NCBI GenBank assembly: GCA_002378005.1
Contig: DFQY01000055.1
Location: 7,709 to 71,708, forward strand
Length of the DNA stretch: 64,000 bases
Origin: Flavobacteriales bacterium UBA3477
Lineage (GTDB): Bacteria > Bacteroidota > Bacteroidia > Flavobacteriales > Schleiferiaceae
Direction of reading: 5' to 3'
The notes below the pieces were generated by a model. The model did not search any database and had not been told where the DNA came from. It saw only the letters and a list, made by a program, of their open reading frames with translations. The translations under genes and the position numbers were made by a program. This document shows, in pieces, positions 25,097 through 34,215 of the stretch; within the stretch, counting starts at the first letter, position 1; the number at the start of each line of letters is the position of its first letter.

Positions 25097-27549
25097 TATT
25101 ACTCTTAATAATTGTATTCACAAACTACACTTTTTTTCCGCCATTAGAAGAGTTTGTTAAAGTAATTAAGGCAGTAACTGTGCTATGGGGCTTAGGTTTA
25201 GTTATTGGACCTATCCGATTACTAGGATATTACCTAGCGACATTTATGCTTCCCATCACCTATTTCTCTAAAGCATTACAGAAGTATGATGAAGGGCGAT
25301 GGTTTAGAAGTGTCCAATTCCTAAAATCTAAAAACCCCATTGAGAATTGGGCGTCAATAAAAGTATTAACTAAACTAGATGAAGACCTACCCCGTCTTGA
25401 ACAATCTTGGCGATCAAGATTCGCTTTGCTTCCTGTTACGATCATTCTATTACTTAGTATTGTATGTATAGGAATCTTTAAATCATCTGTTTCTAGTACA
25501 GGTTTAGAAATTACTACTGGTGAATTTACGTCACGATCCGGAATACAGTTTGAAGGATATGATACCATACATATGAATTATGGTGAAGTGTATTCAATTC
25601 CAGAAATTGATAGAACTACATTAACAATCAACAGCAAGTCATCCCAAACATCTTCCGTGATATGTACTAGCGATGTTCAATTAAAATGGTTATTACAAGG
25701 TCGCCTTGTAAAATCATTGTGGATTGTTACGGATTCTATTCCTCGCCTAAATACCTATATAGCAAAGATTTCCCCACCTGCTTATTTAGGGGTAGATGAG
25801 TATTTTACAAGTGACACCTTATTTCTATACGACGACAGCGAGGTGTTTTTCGAACTTTCGGGTTTATTGACGGAGAGAATATTGATTAATGTTCCACGTG
25901 GAACAGTGCACGCATCTGAAACCATCAAATGGAAGAGTAAAGAAATGATTAGTATAGTTTCTTCTCAAGGAAAGGAATTGTTGAGGCCTATAATTATAGA
26001 ATTAAAAGACTATTCCCCCACACTTACTATTATTCAAAATTCCCTCGATTCATTAGAGTTTGAGGTCAAGGATGATTTTGGTTTATACTCATTATTTATC
26101 AACGACGAAGTCATGAGTATTTCGGGACATCGAAAGAATTTCAATATGAATTGGTCAAGCACCTCTTCTGTTGAAATAAGAGTTGTGGATACCAAGGGCC
26201 AGTCAACGAGATTAAATATTGAAAAACCGATACCGAGCGCACATATGATGCAATCGCAGATTGCCGGCCAGGTAGCAGATGAGTTGGGAATTCGAAAAGA
26301 AAGTAAGGAGCGACTATCCGCGACTCAGAGTCAAAAGGAAAAATATGGTAAGGAAAAAGAGGAAGAGCTAAAGAAATTGGATCCACTAAAACCTTTAACC
26401 CATGAAGAGGAAAGTAAATGGACGAAGGAGTTAAACCAACTTTGGTTAAAAGAACAATTACTATCTACCCTATACACTATTGATAGCAATAAGAACGCTT
26501 CGACCGACAGCCTCATCACAGAACTATTAGAGAATATTACCACTGAAGAAGGTTCGGAAGAAGCAGATGTATTGGATCAAATTAAAGATATTCCTAAGCA
26601 GGGTGAGGAACGAGAAGAAGAAGCAAAGGACGCTGCCAAGAAACTAGAAGAATTACTTAATACAACCCAAGCAGCAATACAGGCGGATAATGTAGAGCGA
26701 TTAAAAAGATTGTTGAAACAGAGCTGGTCCACCTCTATCCAGCAAGAAATAACCAATACCATCGCTTTAGAAGCCAACAAGGTTCGTCAGCAAAAAGCGC
26801 TGCTGGCTATTGAGAATAATATCAATGATAGTTTAGCTTTTCTATTGGTACATGACCCCGCCTTGGCAACGGCACTAACGACTTGTCAAAACAACCTAGA
26901 GGATCAAATTAGTGCATTAGAGCGTGCGTTTGTTGCCAACAAAGGGGTGCCGAGCGCGTCTGGATATGTACTTAGTGCATTGAACGAGTTGGACATGATT
27001 CTATATGAGGTTTTAGAAAGTGAAAAACTGTCCTTGAATCAAGCACAAAAGAATTGTAAGAATGGGCGCCCCGGTAAAACCGGTAAACCTTCAACCAGTG
27101 GGCAGGGCCAAAAGGGAAATAAAGGCAAACCATCACAAGGTAAAAAACCAGGAGGTCGTTCAAAAGGACAAAGCGGTGAGCCACGTGAAGAGGGTGAAAA
27201 CAGTCAAAAAGGGGCCTCAGGAAAAGGAACATCCCAGAACGATGTAGATCTTTTAAAGAGGATAGAATCCATGGAAAAGATGGGGGTTTCTAAGGAAATA
27301 CAATCTCAGTTAGAATATATAAAACAGCAACTCTTGTTTATGTCAAATGAGGAGAAAGAGCGGCTGGAAGCTTTTGAAAGGCGCTTATGGTTTGTTGAGC
27401 AAAGTGTCTTTGAAAAAGAAGAGATAGGGGATACGCGTAGCTCTAAGAAAGGAAACCAGGAGCAAGAAGAATCGGTTGATTTTAAAGTGAATGAGCGTGT
27501 CAAATCCTCTACAACCGACTTACCTTTACCTGTGCTCAAGCGCAAGTAA
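25003..27549 (+). CDS. DUF4175-like membrane protein
   Basis: 848 residues, shorter than typical DUF4175 proteins (about 1100). Three transmembrane segments are seen near 20-40, 52-72 and 143-165, then a mostly beta region, a long charged coiled-coil-like section (about 415-600) and a low-complexity Gly/Lys/Ser/Gln region near 685-745 introduced by CKNGRPGKTGKP. The gene order DUF4175-ybeY-mnmG is common in Flavobacteriales, which supports the call. Function unknown; likely an envelope protein. It contains a perfect parS palindrome and ends one base before ybeY begins. Confidence 0.72.
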   Translation: MRIQGKIKPYLQRLFLHKLLYYSVLYIIISALLLLIIVFTNYTFFPPLEEFVKVIKAVTVLWGLGLVIGPIRLLGYYLATFMLPITYFSKALQKYDEGRWFRSVQFLKSKNPIENWASIKVLTKLDEDLPRLEQSWRSRFALLPVTIILLLSIVCIGIFKSSVSSTGLEITTGEFTSRSGIQFEGYDTIHMNYGEVYSIPEIDRTTLTINSKSSQTSSVICTSDVQLKWLLQGRLVKSLWIVTDSIPRLNTYIAKISPPAYLGVDEYFTSDTLFLYDDSEVFFELSGLLTERILINVPRGTVHASETIKWKSKEMISIVSSQGKELLRPIIIELKDYSPTLTIIQNSLDSLEFEVKDDFGLYSLFINDEVMSISGHRKNFNMNWSSTSSVEIRVVDTKGQSTRLNIEKPIPSAHMMQSQIAGQVADELGIRKESKERLSATQSQKEKYGKEKEEELKKLDPLKPLTHEEESKWTKELNQLWLKEQLLSTLYTIDSNKNASTDSLITELLENITTEEGSEEADVLDQIKDIPKQGEEREEEAKDAAKKLEELLNTTQAAIQADNVERLKRLLKQSWSTSIQQEITNTIALEANKVRQQKALLAIENNINDSLAFLLVHDPALATALTTCQNNLEDQISALERAFVANKGVPSASGYVLSALNELDMILYEVLESEKLSLNQAQKNCKNGRPGKTGKPSTSGQGQKGNKGKPSQGKKPGGRSKGQSGEPREEGENSQKGASGKGTSQNDVDLLKRIESMEKMGVSKEIQSQLEYIKQQLLFMSNEEKERLEAFERRLWFVEQSVFEKEEIGDTRSSKKGNQEQEESVDFKVNERVKSSTTDLPLPVLKRK
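25890..25905. promoter_or_regulatory. parS site (ParB/Spo0J binding), perfect palindrome
   Basis: TGTTCCACGTGGAACA, a perfect 16-base palindrome matching the general parS consensus TGTTNCACGTGNAACA at every position. It is inside the DUF4175-like coding frame, where it reads as codons for Asn-Val-Pro-Arg-Gly-Thr. Confidence 0.8.
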
Positions 27550-27938
27550 TGATGATTCCGGAACAAGTAGATATAACCCCTATATTTAGCTGTATTTCTC
27601 AGCTTTACCCAGAGCAGCGTTTGGGTAAGATTCAAGTGCATTGGTTGAGTGATGGCGAGTTGTTGGACATCAATAAGGCACATCTTGACCACGACTATTA
27701 TACAGATATCATCACGTTCGATTATTCCACATCAAGAAAGATCAGCGGCGAGTTGTTTATCAGTGTGGACCGCGTAAGAGATAATGCTGCGAAGCATGGA
27801 AGTAGCGAGAACGAAGAATTTCATAGAGTGGTTGCTCACGGAGTTCTACATTTGTTAGGCTTTAAAGACAAGACTGAGGAGGAAAGCAGGGTCATGCGTG
27901 AAAAAGAAAACGAGGTACTACAGGCACTAGGGATATGA
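27549..27938 (+). CDS. ybeY: Endoribonuclease YbeY (16S rRNA maturation)
   Basis: 129 residues. The zinc motif is HGVLHLLGFKDKTEEE, the Bacteroidota form of HGxLHLxGYDH in which the last His position is shifted into KDKT. The upstream TDIITFDYS and GELFISVDR segments are typical. It trims rRNA 3' ends and takes part in ribosome quality control. Its first base overlaps the DUF4175-like stop and its end overlaps mnmG by four bases (ATGA), so the three are translationally coupled. Confidence 0.92.
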   Translation: MMIPEQVDITPIFSCISQLYPEQRLGKIQVHWLSDGELLDINKAHLDHDYYTDIITFDYSTSRKISGELFISVDRVRDNAAKHGSSENEEFHRVVAHGVLHLLGFKDKTEEESRVMREKENEVLQALGI

Positions 27939-29788
27939 TTCTAGACGAGAAATATGATGTTATAGTGGTAGGTGCGGGACATGCGGGCTGTGAAGCGGCG
28001 TTTGTCTCTGCTAAGATGGGCGCCAAAGTATTACTCATCACCATGAACATGCAAACCATAGGACAAATGAGCTGTAACCCCGCAATGGGCGGTGTTGCTA
28101 AAGGTCAAATTGTTCGTGAAATAGATGCATTAGGCGGCGGATCAGCGTTGATTACCGATAAGAGCATGATACAGTTTAGAATGCTCAATAGGTCAAAAGG
28201 ACCCGCTATGTGGAGCCCAAGGGTTCAAAGCGATCGTATGTTGTTTGCTCAATATTGGAGAGACTTATTGGAAGGCACCGAAGGCCTTAGTATGTTCCAA
28301 GACACGGTAACCGGTCTTTTAGTAAGCCACAACACCGTACACGGCGTTAAAACAGGCCTAGGCCTTGAGTTTGAGGCGCAGAATGTCGTTCTAACGGCCG
28401 GAACGTTTATGAACGGCCTCATTCATGTAGGCGATCAAAATTTTGGCGGCGGTCGTGCGGGGGAGCGCGCTAGCACTGGTATCACGGAAGAGCTTGTGAA
28501 GCTAGGGTTTGAAGCGGGTCGTATGAAAACAGGTACGCCACCACGTATAGATGGCAGAACAATCGATTATTCAGTGATGGAGGAGCAGCCTGGTGATGAA
28601 AACCCTGGCCAATTCAGTTATTTAGGTGATTATAGATTAAAAGAGCAGCGCAGTTGTTGGATTACTCATACGAGCCAAGAAGTACATGATGTTTTGAAAA
28701 AAGGTTTTGATCGATCGCCTCTGTTTAATGGCGCTATCCGTGGAACCGGACCAAGGTATTGCCCTAGCATCGAGGACAAAGTTGACCGATTCGCAGATAA
28801 AACCTCACACCAAATCTTTGTAGAACCGGAGGGATGGAATACCGTAGAGGTGTATGTCAATGGATTTTCTTCAAGCCTTCCCGTAGATATTCAATACGAA
28901 GCGCTGCATATGGTAAAAGGCTTTGAAAACGCGAAGTTTTTCCGCCCAGGCTACGCTATTGAATACGATTATTTCCCCCCTACACAGCTTAAACACACGC
29001 TTGAAACAAAGCTGGTAAGCGGGTTATTCTTTGCTGGTCAAATCAACGGCACTACGGGTTATGAAGAAGCCGCTTGCCAAGGTTTGATGGCGGGCGTGAA
29101 CGCTGTTCTTAAGACACAAAACAAAGAGCCTTTTATCTTGTCTCGTGACGAGGCTTACATAGGGGTTCTTATCGACGATCTTATTACAAAAGGCACAGAA
29201 GAACCATATAGAATGTTCACCTCTAGAGCGGAGTTTAGGCTGCTGCTGCGTCAAGATAATGCGGATTTACGATTGACGAGGCTGGCACACAGATTAGGGA
29301 CTATCACCAACGAACGCTTAGAGGCGCTCAATCAAAAAACAGCGCGCATTGATCAAGGTAGAGAGGAATTGGACAATAATCTGAACCTAGACGCCATCAA
29401 CGCTATTTTAGAAAGCAAAGGAGATACACCGGCAAAGGAAAAAACCAAGGTCAATAAACTGGTAGCTCGTCCTAAGGTCGGTCTTGCTGATTTTAGCGAG
29501 GTTTTTAATGATGCGCCCTGGTGGACAGAAGAGGTGATCGAACAACTAGAGATAGAGATTAAATACGGCGGCTACATTGAGCGGGAGAGAGAGAGCGTAG
29601 ATAAGATGCGCCGCTTGAACGACAAGAAGATCCCGGAGAGTTTTGATTATCAAAAAGTGAAGGGGCTTAGCTATGAAGGGCGCGCTAAGCTAGAGGCCAT
29701 ACGCCCAGCAACTATAGCTCAAGCCGGGCGAATCAGCGGTATTAGCCAGAGCGACATACACGTTTTACTGGTCTATATGGGCCGATAG
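27935..29788 (+). CDS. mnmG: tRNA uridine-5-carboxymethylaminomethyl modification enzyme MnmG
   Basis: 617 residues, normal length. FAD-binding VVGAGHAGCEAA at the N-terminus, NPAMGGVAKGQIVREIDALGG, GTFMNGLIHVGDQ, MKTGTPPRIDGRT and the C-terminal GISQSDIHVLLVYMGR are all hallmarks. With MnmE it modifies the wobble uridine of several tRNAs. In many bacteria this gene lies next to the origin, in keeping with the parS sites on either side. Confidence 0.97.
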   Translation: MILDEKYDVIVVGAGHAGCEAAFVSAKMGAKVLLITMNMQTIGQMSCNPAMGGVAKGQIVREIDALGGGSALITDKSMIQFRMLNRSKGPAMWSPRVQSDRMLFAQYWRDLLEGTEGLSMFQDTVTGLLVSHNTVHGVKTGLGLEFEAQNVVLTAGTFMNGLIHVGDQNFGGGRAGERASTGITEELVKLGFEAGRMKTGTPPRIDGRTIDYSVMEEQPGDENPGQFSYLGDYRLKEQRSCWITHTSQEVHDVLKKGFDRSPLFNGAIRGTGPRYCPSIEDKVDRFADKTSHQIFVEPEGWNTVEVYVNGFSSSLPVDIQYEALHMVKGFENAKFFRPGYAIEYDYFPPTQLKHTLETKLVSGLFFAGQINGTTGYEEAACQGLMAGVNAVLKTQNKEPFILSRDEAYIGVLIDDLITKGTEEPYRMFTSRAEFRLLLRQDNADLRLTRLAHRLGTITNERLEALNQKTARIDQGREELDNNLNLDAINAILESKGDTPAKEKTKVNKLVARPKVGLADFSEVFNDAPWWTEEVIEQLEIEIKYGGYIERERESVDKMRRLNDKKIPESFDYQKVKGLSYEGRAKLEAIRPATIAQAGRISGISQSDIHVLLVYMGR

Positions 29789-29803
29789 GTTTCACGTGAA
29801 ACA
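29788..29803. promoter_or_regulatory. parS site (ParB/Spo0J binding), near-perfect
   Basis: GGTTTCACGTGAAACA, 15 of 16 matches to the classical parS sequence TGTTTCACGTGAAACA. It is located in the short space between mnmG and the next gene. Confidence 0.78.
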
Positions 29804-29809
29804 AAGATT

Positions 29810-30688
29810 ATGTTAGAAAGAAAAGAGTGTCCTACATGCCTTTCAGCTTCGTTCAGCCCGGAACGCGAAGTCATGGACTTTTCGGTAAGTAAAGAGGTGT
29901 TCGAGGTACAATTGTGCAAACAATGTGGCCACCGGTTTACAAGTCCACTTCCCACGCAGGATAAAATAGGCCCGTACTATGACAGTCCGGATTACATCAG
30001 CCACACGAACGACGGCTCTTCTTTTTTCGGAAAAGTATACCAGCAATTGCGCGATGTAAACATGTCTCGAAAATATAAGTTGGTTAAATCCCACACTCAA
30101 GGAACCCAACACTTGGACTACGGATGTGGTACAGGTACGTTTTTGGAATTCATGCTTCGAAAAGGATATTCATCTGAGGGAGTAGAAATTAACGAAGGAG
30201 CTCGAGCAATGGCGGGGACATTTGGCAGTGTTTATGCTTCCATTGACGGGTGTAAAAACACGTATGATGCCATTACCCTTTGGCATGTCTTAGAGCATGT
30301 TTATGATTTGGACGAAATGATGTCAGCGTTCCACAAACGCCTTCAAAACGATGGGGCGTTATTCATCGCCGTTCCTAATCCAAACAGTCCAGACGCCAAA
30401 CACTACAATGAATTTTGGGCTGCTTGGGATATCCCTATTCACGCACACCATTTTTCAAAATCGAGCATCGAGGCTCTTGCCGCTAGAACAGGTTTTACAC
30501 TGAAAGCGGTACACCCCATGAAATTAGATGCGTACTACATCTCCTTGCTTAGCGAACAATATGCCTCCGGGCGAAGTAGTAAGAGCGTAGGGCATTGGAT
30601 CAAAGGAGCGATGCAGGGTTGGTTGAGTAACCTCAATGCGGGCAGCACAAATACAAGTTCGTTGATCTACGTCTTAGAAAAAGTTTAG
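29810..30688 (+). CDS. Class I SAM-dependent methyltransferase with N-terminal zinc ribbon
   Basis: 292 residues. Two CxxC pairs at the N-terminus (CPTC and CKQC) form a zinc ribbon, followed by a methyltransferase domain with SAM motif LDYGCGTGTFLEF and the LWHVLEHVYDLD motif. This arrangement is frequent in sugar or small-molecule methyltransferases; the substrate is unknown. It follows mnmG after 21 bases containing parS and overlaps the convergent holB end by four bases. Confidence 0.82.
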   Translation: MLERKECPTCLSASFSPEREVMDFSVSKEVFEVQLCKQCGHRFTSPLPTQDKIGPYYDSPDYISHTNDGSSFFGKVYQQLRDVNMSRKYKLVKSHTQGTQHLDYGCGTGTFLEFMLRKGYSSEGVEINEGARAMAGTFGSVYASIDGCKNTYDAITLWHVLEHVYDLDEMMSAFHKRLQNDGALFIAVPNPNSPDAKHYNEFWAAWDIPIHAHHFSKSSIEALAARTGFTLKAVHPMKLDAYYISLLSEQYASGRSSKSVGHWIKGAMQGWLSNLNAGSTNTSSLIYVLEKV

Positions 30689-31773
30689 TTCCCTCGGAAA
30701 GCTTTGTGAAGTTCGAAACTAGCAAAGGTTAAAGCCGTCTTCACATGAATGTTTCTTTCCAAATCATAAAGACATGCGTTCAATACCCTAGAAATCGCCA
30801 TTGCTCCGGAGGGCCGGACGGCACTGCTTAGTTTTTGCACATTGATCGCGCCTAAATCAGTAGCCTGCACCGGGGTGTTTTGAATATTGTGATAAAACCC
30901 GCGTTCTAAAAAGTGTTGAGACCTGAAAATCAGTATTTTAAGAGCTTCTTTTGTTAATCCAGAGAGGCTGGTTACGACTTCGCTAATTTCAGTGGGCGCG
31001 CCCCTATAGCACGTCCTCATCCAATGGGCAAAGACATCTATTTGAGTTGATTCTGCATCTTCGCTTGCGGAAATAGCCGCACCCAAATTAGGTGCAAAAA
31101 CCATAGCCAGAAGCTTGGCCGTGGCCTCTGGTTGATCATTAAAATGAACTAGGAAGTGACCCTCTTCAAGCGGCTTGCAGTGCCAAGGAGCACATCGGCT
31201 TACGATGGTGGGCAGCAATCTTGACTTGCGGTGTGTAATCAGTATGATATAGGTTTTAGGAAGAGGCTCCTCGATGAGCTTTAGAAGCTTGTTTGATGCC
31301 TGCTTTTTTATTTGTTCCGGCATCCATAGCAATAACACCCTGTTTTTCCCCGAAGCAGCTGTAAGGCTGAGTTTTTTATGGATGTTCTGAATCTCTTTGA
31401 TAGGAATCTGAAGCTGTTGGTTTTTTGAAGTGATTTTTTGTTGCCAACTGTCCGGGTCGAGGTATTTGTTTTCTCCGAGTGCCCCGCGGAAATCGGTCAA
31501 GAAATCATCTGCTGTTCCTGAAGTTCCGCCGCTTACAAAGGGAAAGGAAAAATGCAGATCCGGATGTTGTAGCACGCTTGCTTGTTTACAAGATTTACAG
31601 GCGCCACAATGGTTTTGAGTATCACACAGAATGCGTGCCGCAAGGGCAAGCCCAATCACTAACCCCTCTTCTCCAGGGCCTGAAGAAACAAGGTTGGCGT
31701 GGTGCAGCTTTTCTCTGTCGAGGGCTTTGGCCAATTGGTCCAGAAGAGGTTGGTTATTATATAATTGTGACAT
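30685..31773 (-). CDS. holB: DNA polymerase III subunit delta'
   Basis: 362 residues. The N-terminal clamp-loader AAA+ region has a degenerate Walker A (SSGPGEEGLVIG, no Lys), normal for delta', and the zinc-binding cysteines in CDTQNHCGACKSC. The segment NRVLLLWMPEQIKKQASNKLLKLIEEPL is typical. It is part of the clamp-loader complex. Divergent from pgk. Confidence 0.88.
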   Translation of the reverse strand: MSQLYNNQPLLDQLAKALDREKLHHANLVSSGPGEEGLVIGLALAARILCDTQNHCGACKSCKQASVLQHPDLHFSFPFVSGGTSGTADDFLTDFRGALGENKYLDPDSWQQKITSKNQQLQIPIKEIQNIHKKLSLTAASGKNRVLLLWMPEQIKKQASNKLLKLIEEPLPKTYIILITHRKSRLLPTIVSRCAPWHCKPLEEGHFLVHFNDQPEATAKLLAMVFAPNLGAAISASEDAESTQIDVFAHWMRTCYRGAPTEISEVVTSLSGLTKEALKILIFRSQHFLERGFYHNIQNTPVQATDLGAINVQKLSSAVRPSGAMAISRVLNACLYDLERNIHVKTALTFASFELHKAFRGN

Positions 31774-31831
31774 GTGCTTTGAGTGAAATATGAGTGGTAA
31801 ATTGGCCGCTCAATACAACACACTAAAATAT

Positions 31832-33013
31832 ATGAAAAGCTTCGACTTTGCAGGAAAGAAAGTGCTTATTCGCGTGGACTTTAACGTGCCGCAGGACAAA
31901 GGCCTCAAGGTAACAGATAATACGCGTATCACAGCGGCCATGCCGACCATTACAAACGTGCTTCAGGCTGGAGGAACACCCGTTTTGATGAGTCATTTAG
32001 GACGACCAAAAGGTGAGCGCCAAGACCAAATGTCTTTGTCACATTTGGTAAGCGAAGTAGAAGCGTTGAGTGGCGCTAAGGTTCATTTTTCAAGCGAATG
32101 CGTGGGTAGTGTAGCAAAAGCTGCGGTTGCTCAGGCTGGAGAAGGAGAAATAGTGTTGCTGGAAAATTTGAGATTTCACAACGAAGAAGAGGCTGGCGAT
32201 GAGGCTTTTGCAAAGGAATTGGCCGAGCTAGGAGATATCTACTTGAACGACGCCTTTGGAACAGCACACCGTGCACACGCGTCGACGGCGGTTATTGCTC
32301 AGTTTTTTGCGAACGAAAACAAAGGCTTTGGCGAGCTGATGAGCGCTGAAGTAGAAAGCATCTCCAAAGCTCTAGGCAGCGACAAGAACACAACTGTAGC
32401 TATTATAGGCGGCGCGAAGGTGAGCTCTAAAATTGGAGTTATTGTTAATATGCTTGAGAAAGTAGGTACTGTTGTTATTGGCGGCGGTATGGGCTTCACT
32501 TTTGTAAAAGCGATGGGCGGATCTGTCGGTACGTCGCTGGTGGAGGATGATAAGCTAGAATTGGCCAAATCGCTTATAGAAAAAGCGGAGGCCCTTGGGT
32601 GTAATCTGCTTATTCCTGTGGATACACTTATTACCAAAGATTTTGCGGATCAACCGGCGGAGCGCGTATGTGCTATTGGCGAGATCCCAGAAGGATATAT
32701 GGGTCTAGACAACGGACCGGAAAGCATTGCCCGCGTACAAGAATCGCTTACTGCAGCAAAAACGATCATTTGGAACGGTCCTATGGGTGTTTTTGAGTTT
32801 GAAAATTACGCAGGAGGAACCAAAGCTGTTGCTGAGTCGGTTGCTCAGGCCACTGCCAATGGGGCCTTCTCTTTGATTGGCGGAGGAGACAGCGTTGCTG
32901 CGGTGAACCAGTTTGGCTACACAGATAAAGTAAGCTATATCAGTACAGGTGGTGGCGCAATGCTTGAATTCTTGGAAGGCAAAACCCTTCCAGGGGTAGC
33001 GGCATTGAGCTAA
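31832..33013 (+). CDS. pgk: Phosphoglycerate kinase
   Basis: 393 residues from the ATG at 31832; the open frame starts 14 codons earlier, but the family begins at this Met. The segments KKVLIRVDFNVP, LMSHLGRPKG, the GGAKVSSKIGV nucleotide segment and the C-terminal IGGGDSVAAV are all canonical. It makes ATP in glycolysis from 1,3-bisphosphoglycerate. The end overlaps the convergent cvpA end by four bases. Confidence 0.97.
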   Translation: MKSFDFAGKKVLIRVDFNVPQDKGLKVTDNTRITAAMPTITNVLQAGGTPVLMSHLGRPKGERQDQMSLSHLVSEVEALSGAKVHFSSECVGSVAKAAVAQAGEGEIVLLENLRFHNEEEAGDEAFAKELAELGDIYLNDAFGTAHRAHASTAVIAQFFANENKGFGELMSAEVESISKALGSDKNTTVAIIGGAKVSSKIGVIVNMLEKVGTVVIGGGMGFTFVKAMGGSVGTSLVEDDKLELAKSLIEKAEALGCNLLIPVDTLITKDFADQPAERVCAIGEIPEGYMGLDNGPESIARVQESLTAAKTIIWNGPMGVFEFENYAGGTKAVAESVAQATANGAFSLIGGGDSVAAVNQFGYTDKVSYISTGGGAMLEFLEGKTLPGVAALS

Positions 33014-33480
33014 AGACCGCGCTCGAGTAGGGCAACAAGGTCTAAGAGGAAGGGGTAGAACATAGAATCTGCTATTAAGCTCGGATGTTCAAACCCCACT
33101 CCTTCTTGAAGCGTGCTGTAGGCGTATGCTCCCAGTGAGGCCCACAACGAAGCTTTGAGCAGGCCGAAAAAACCGCCCAAGATTCGGTTGAAGCCGCCGA
33201 GCATAACGCTTTTAACCACTCGGTCGATCAAATTGCCTAAGAGCATGATTCCGAGGTAGACGGCGATGAATAAAATTGCATAGGCGACAAAACCCAAGTA
33301 TTTTGGGCCGATATAAGCGCTTAAAAACCCTTCGGCGGCATCATGGAGCATAAAAGAGGCAAAAACACCCCCTACCACAGCTAAAATGCCGGAAATTTCT
33401 TTTACAAAGCCCTTCCAAATACCTTTGACCAGCAGAAAAGCAGTAAAAACAGTTAAAACGAGGTCAAGACCTTTTACCAT
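33010..33480 (-). CDS. CvpA family membrane protein
   Basis: 156 residues with four hydrophobic helices. The segments KGIWKGFVKEISGI near the N-terminus and GGFNRILGGFFGLLKA are typical of the CvpA (colicin V production) family, whose molecular function in envelope homeostasis is not well defined. The gene is divergent from the next with only 12 bases between starts. Confidence 0.85.
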   Translation of the reverse strand: MVKGLDLVLTVFTAFLLVKGIWKGFVKEISGILAVVGGVFASFMLHDAAEGFLSAYIGPKYLGFVAYAILFIAVYLGIMLLGNLIDRVVKSVMLGGFNRILGGFFGLLKASLWASLGAYAYSTLQEGVGFEHPSLIADSMFYPFLLDLVALLERGL

Positions 33481-33492
33481 AGCGCCAAAATA

Positions 33493-33843
33493 ATGAGAAG
33501 CGAAGAATTAAAACACGATTGGGAGCAACTGCTCGCAAAACTTTCCCAACAGTTTCCGGGAGATGGAGATATAGATTTGGATGGGGTGTTGTTGCTTATT
33601 GGGGCACAAGAGTTGCAAATGGGTTATCTGCGCCTGAAAAAAGATGAAAAACTAAACGTCTTGCACATTGCCGTTTGTACCGTGCTAGAGCCTTACGGAT
33701 ACTATGAGTTTGAGAATAGGGACGATGATGGTTGGCCTCACTTCAAATCCTTGAAGCCTCTGCCAAACCTGAAAGCAGGAGAACAAGCCGTTCTTATGAA
33801 AGAAGCGGTGGTGAACTACTTTAAAACGAACGGGTACCTCTAG
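33493..33843 (+). CDS. Conserved hypothetical protein
   Basis: 116 residues, acidic, no signal peptide or membrane segment, likely cytosolic. It has an alpha-beta look with the segments LLLIGAQELQMGYL and EPYGYYEFENRDDDGWPHF. I think it belongs to a small conserved protein group of Bacteroidota but I cannot name a function. It ends three bases before a convergent lipoprotein gene. Confidence 0.65.
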   Translation: MRSEELKHDWEQLLAKLSQQFPGDGDIDLDGVLLLIGAQELQMGYLRLKKDEKLNVLHIAVCTVLEPYGYYEFENRDDDGWPHFKSLKPLPNLKAGEQAVLMKEAVVNYFKTNGYL

Positions 33844-33846
33844 AGA

Positions 33847-34215
33847 TTAGCAACCAGGGTCACTAGGATCGTAAGGAAGCAAGATAATCTTCGATTGAAC
33901 CGTAGTATTTGGTTCAAGCTTAATGAATCCACAACCAATGTGTGTGAAAGGGCTTCCTCCACGAGTGGCTAGAATTTTAAAGACCGCTTCGTACTCGTAT
34001 TCGAACTCTACCATACCATCAAAACCGGTTGTATCGATGAAATAAGCCTCTTCGCGGTATCCAGGCACATCAACACTGGCCTCAACAATCACGTTTTGGA
34101 TAGGCACACCAGATGCGTTAGTAACCTTCACACGGAAAGGATAAGTAGGATTTTCGATCTGGCAGCTGCTCAAAAGCAAGAATGCCATCAAAGGAAGTAC
34201 GAGTAACTTTTTCAT
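33847..34215 (-). CDS. Small hypothetical lipoprotein with Ig-like domain (paralogue 1)
   Basis: 122 residues from the ATG at 34215 (the frame begins four codons earlier). Lipobox LLSSC near residue 19. The mature part FRVKVTNASGVPIQNVIVEA resembles carboxypeptidase-regulatory-like or Ig-like folds. It shares the VKVTN-x2-GVPIQN motif, the late Gly-Cys region and overall length with the upstream gene, so they look like a tandem duplication. Probably outer-membrane anchored; no function known. Confidence 0.65.
   Translation of the reverse strand: MKKLLVLPLMAFLLLSSCQIENPTYPFRVKVTNASGVPIQNVIVEASVDVPGYREEAYFIDTTGFDGMVEFEYEYEAVFKILATRGGSPFTHIGCGFIKLEPNTTVQSKIILLPYDPSDPGC

Noticed and set aside
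27176..27192. CCACGTGAAG in the DUF4175-like gene as a parS site
   Set aside because: Only the core CACGTG and three further bases match, which is chance level.
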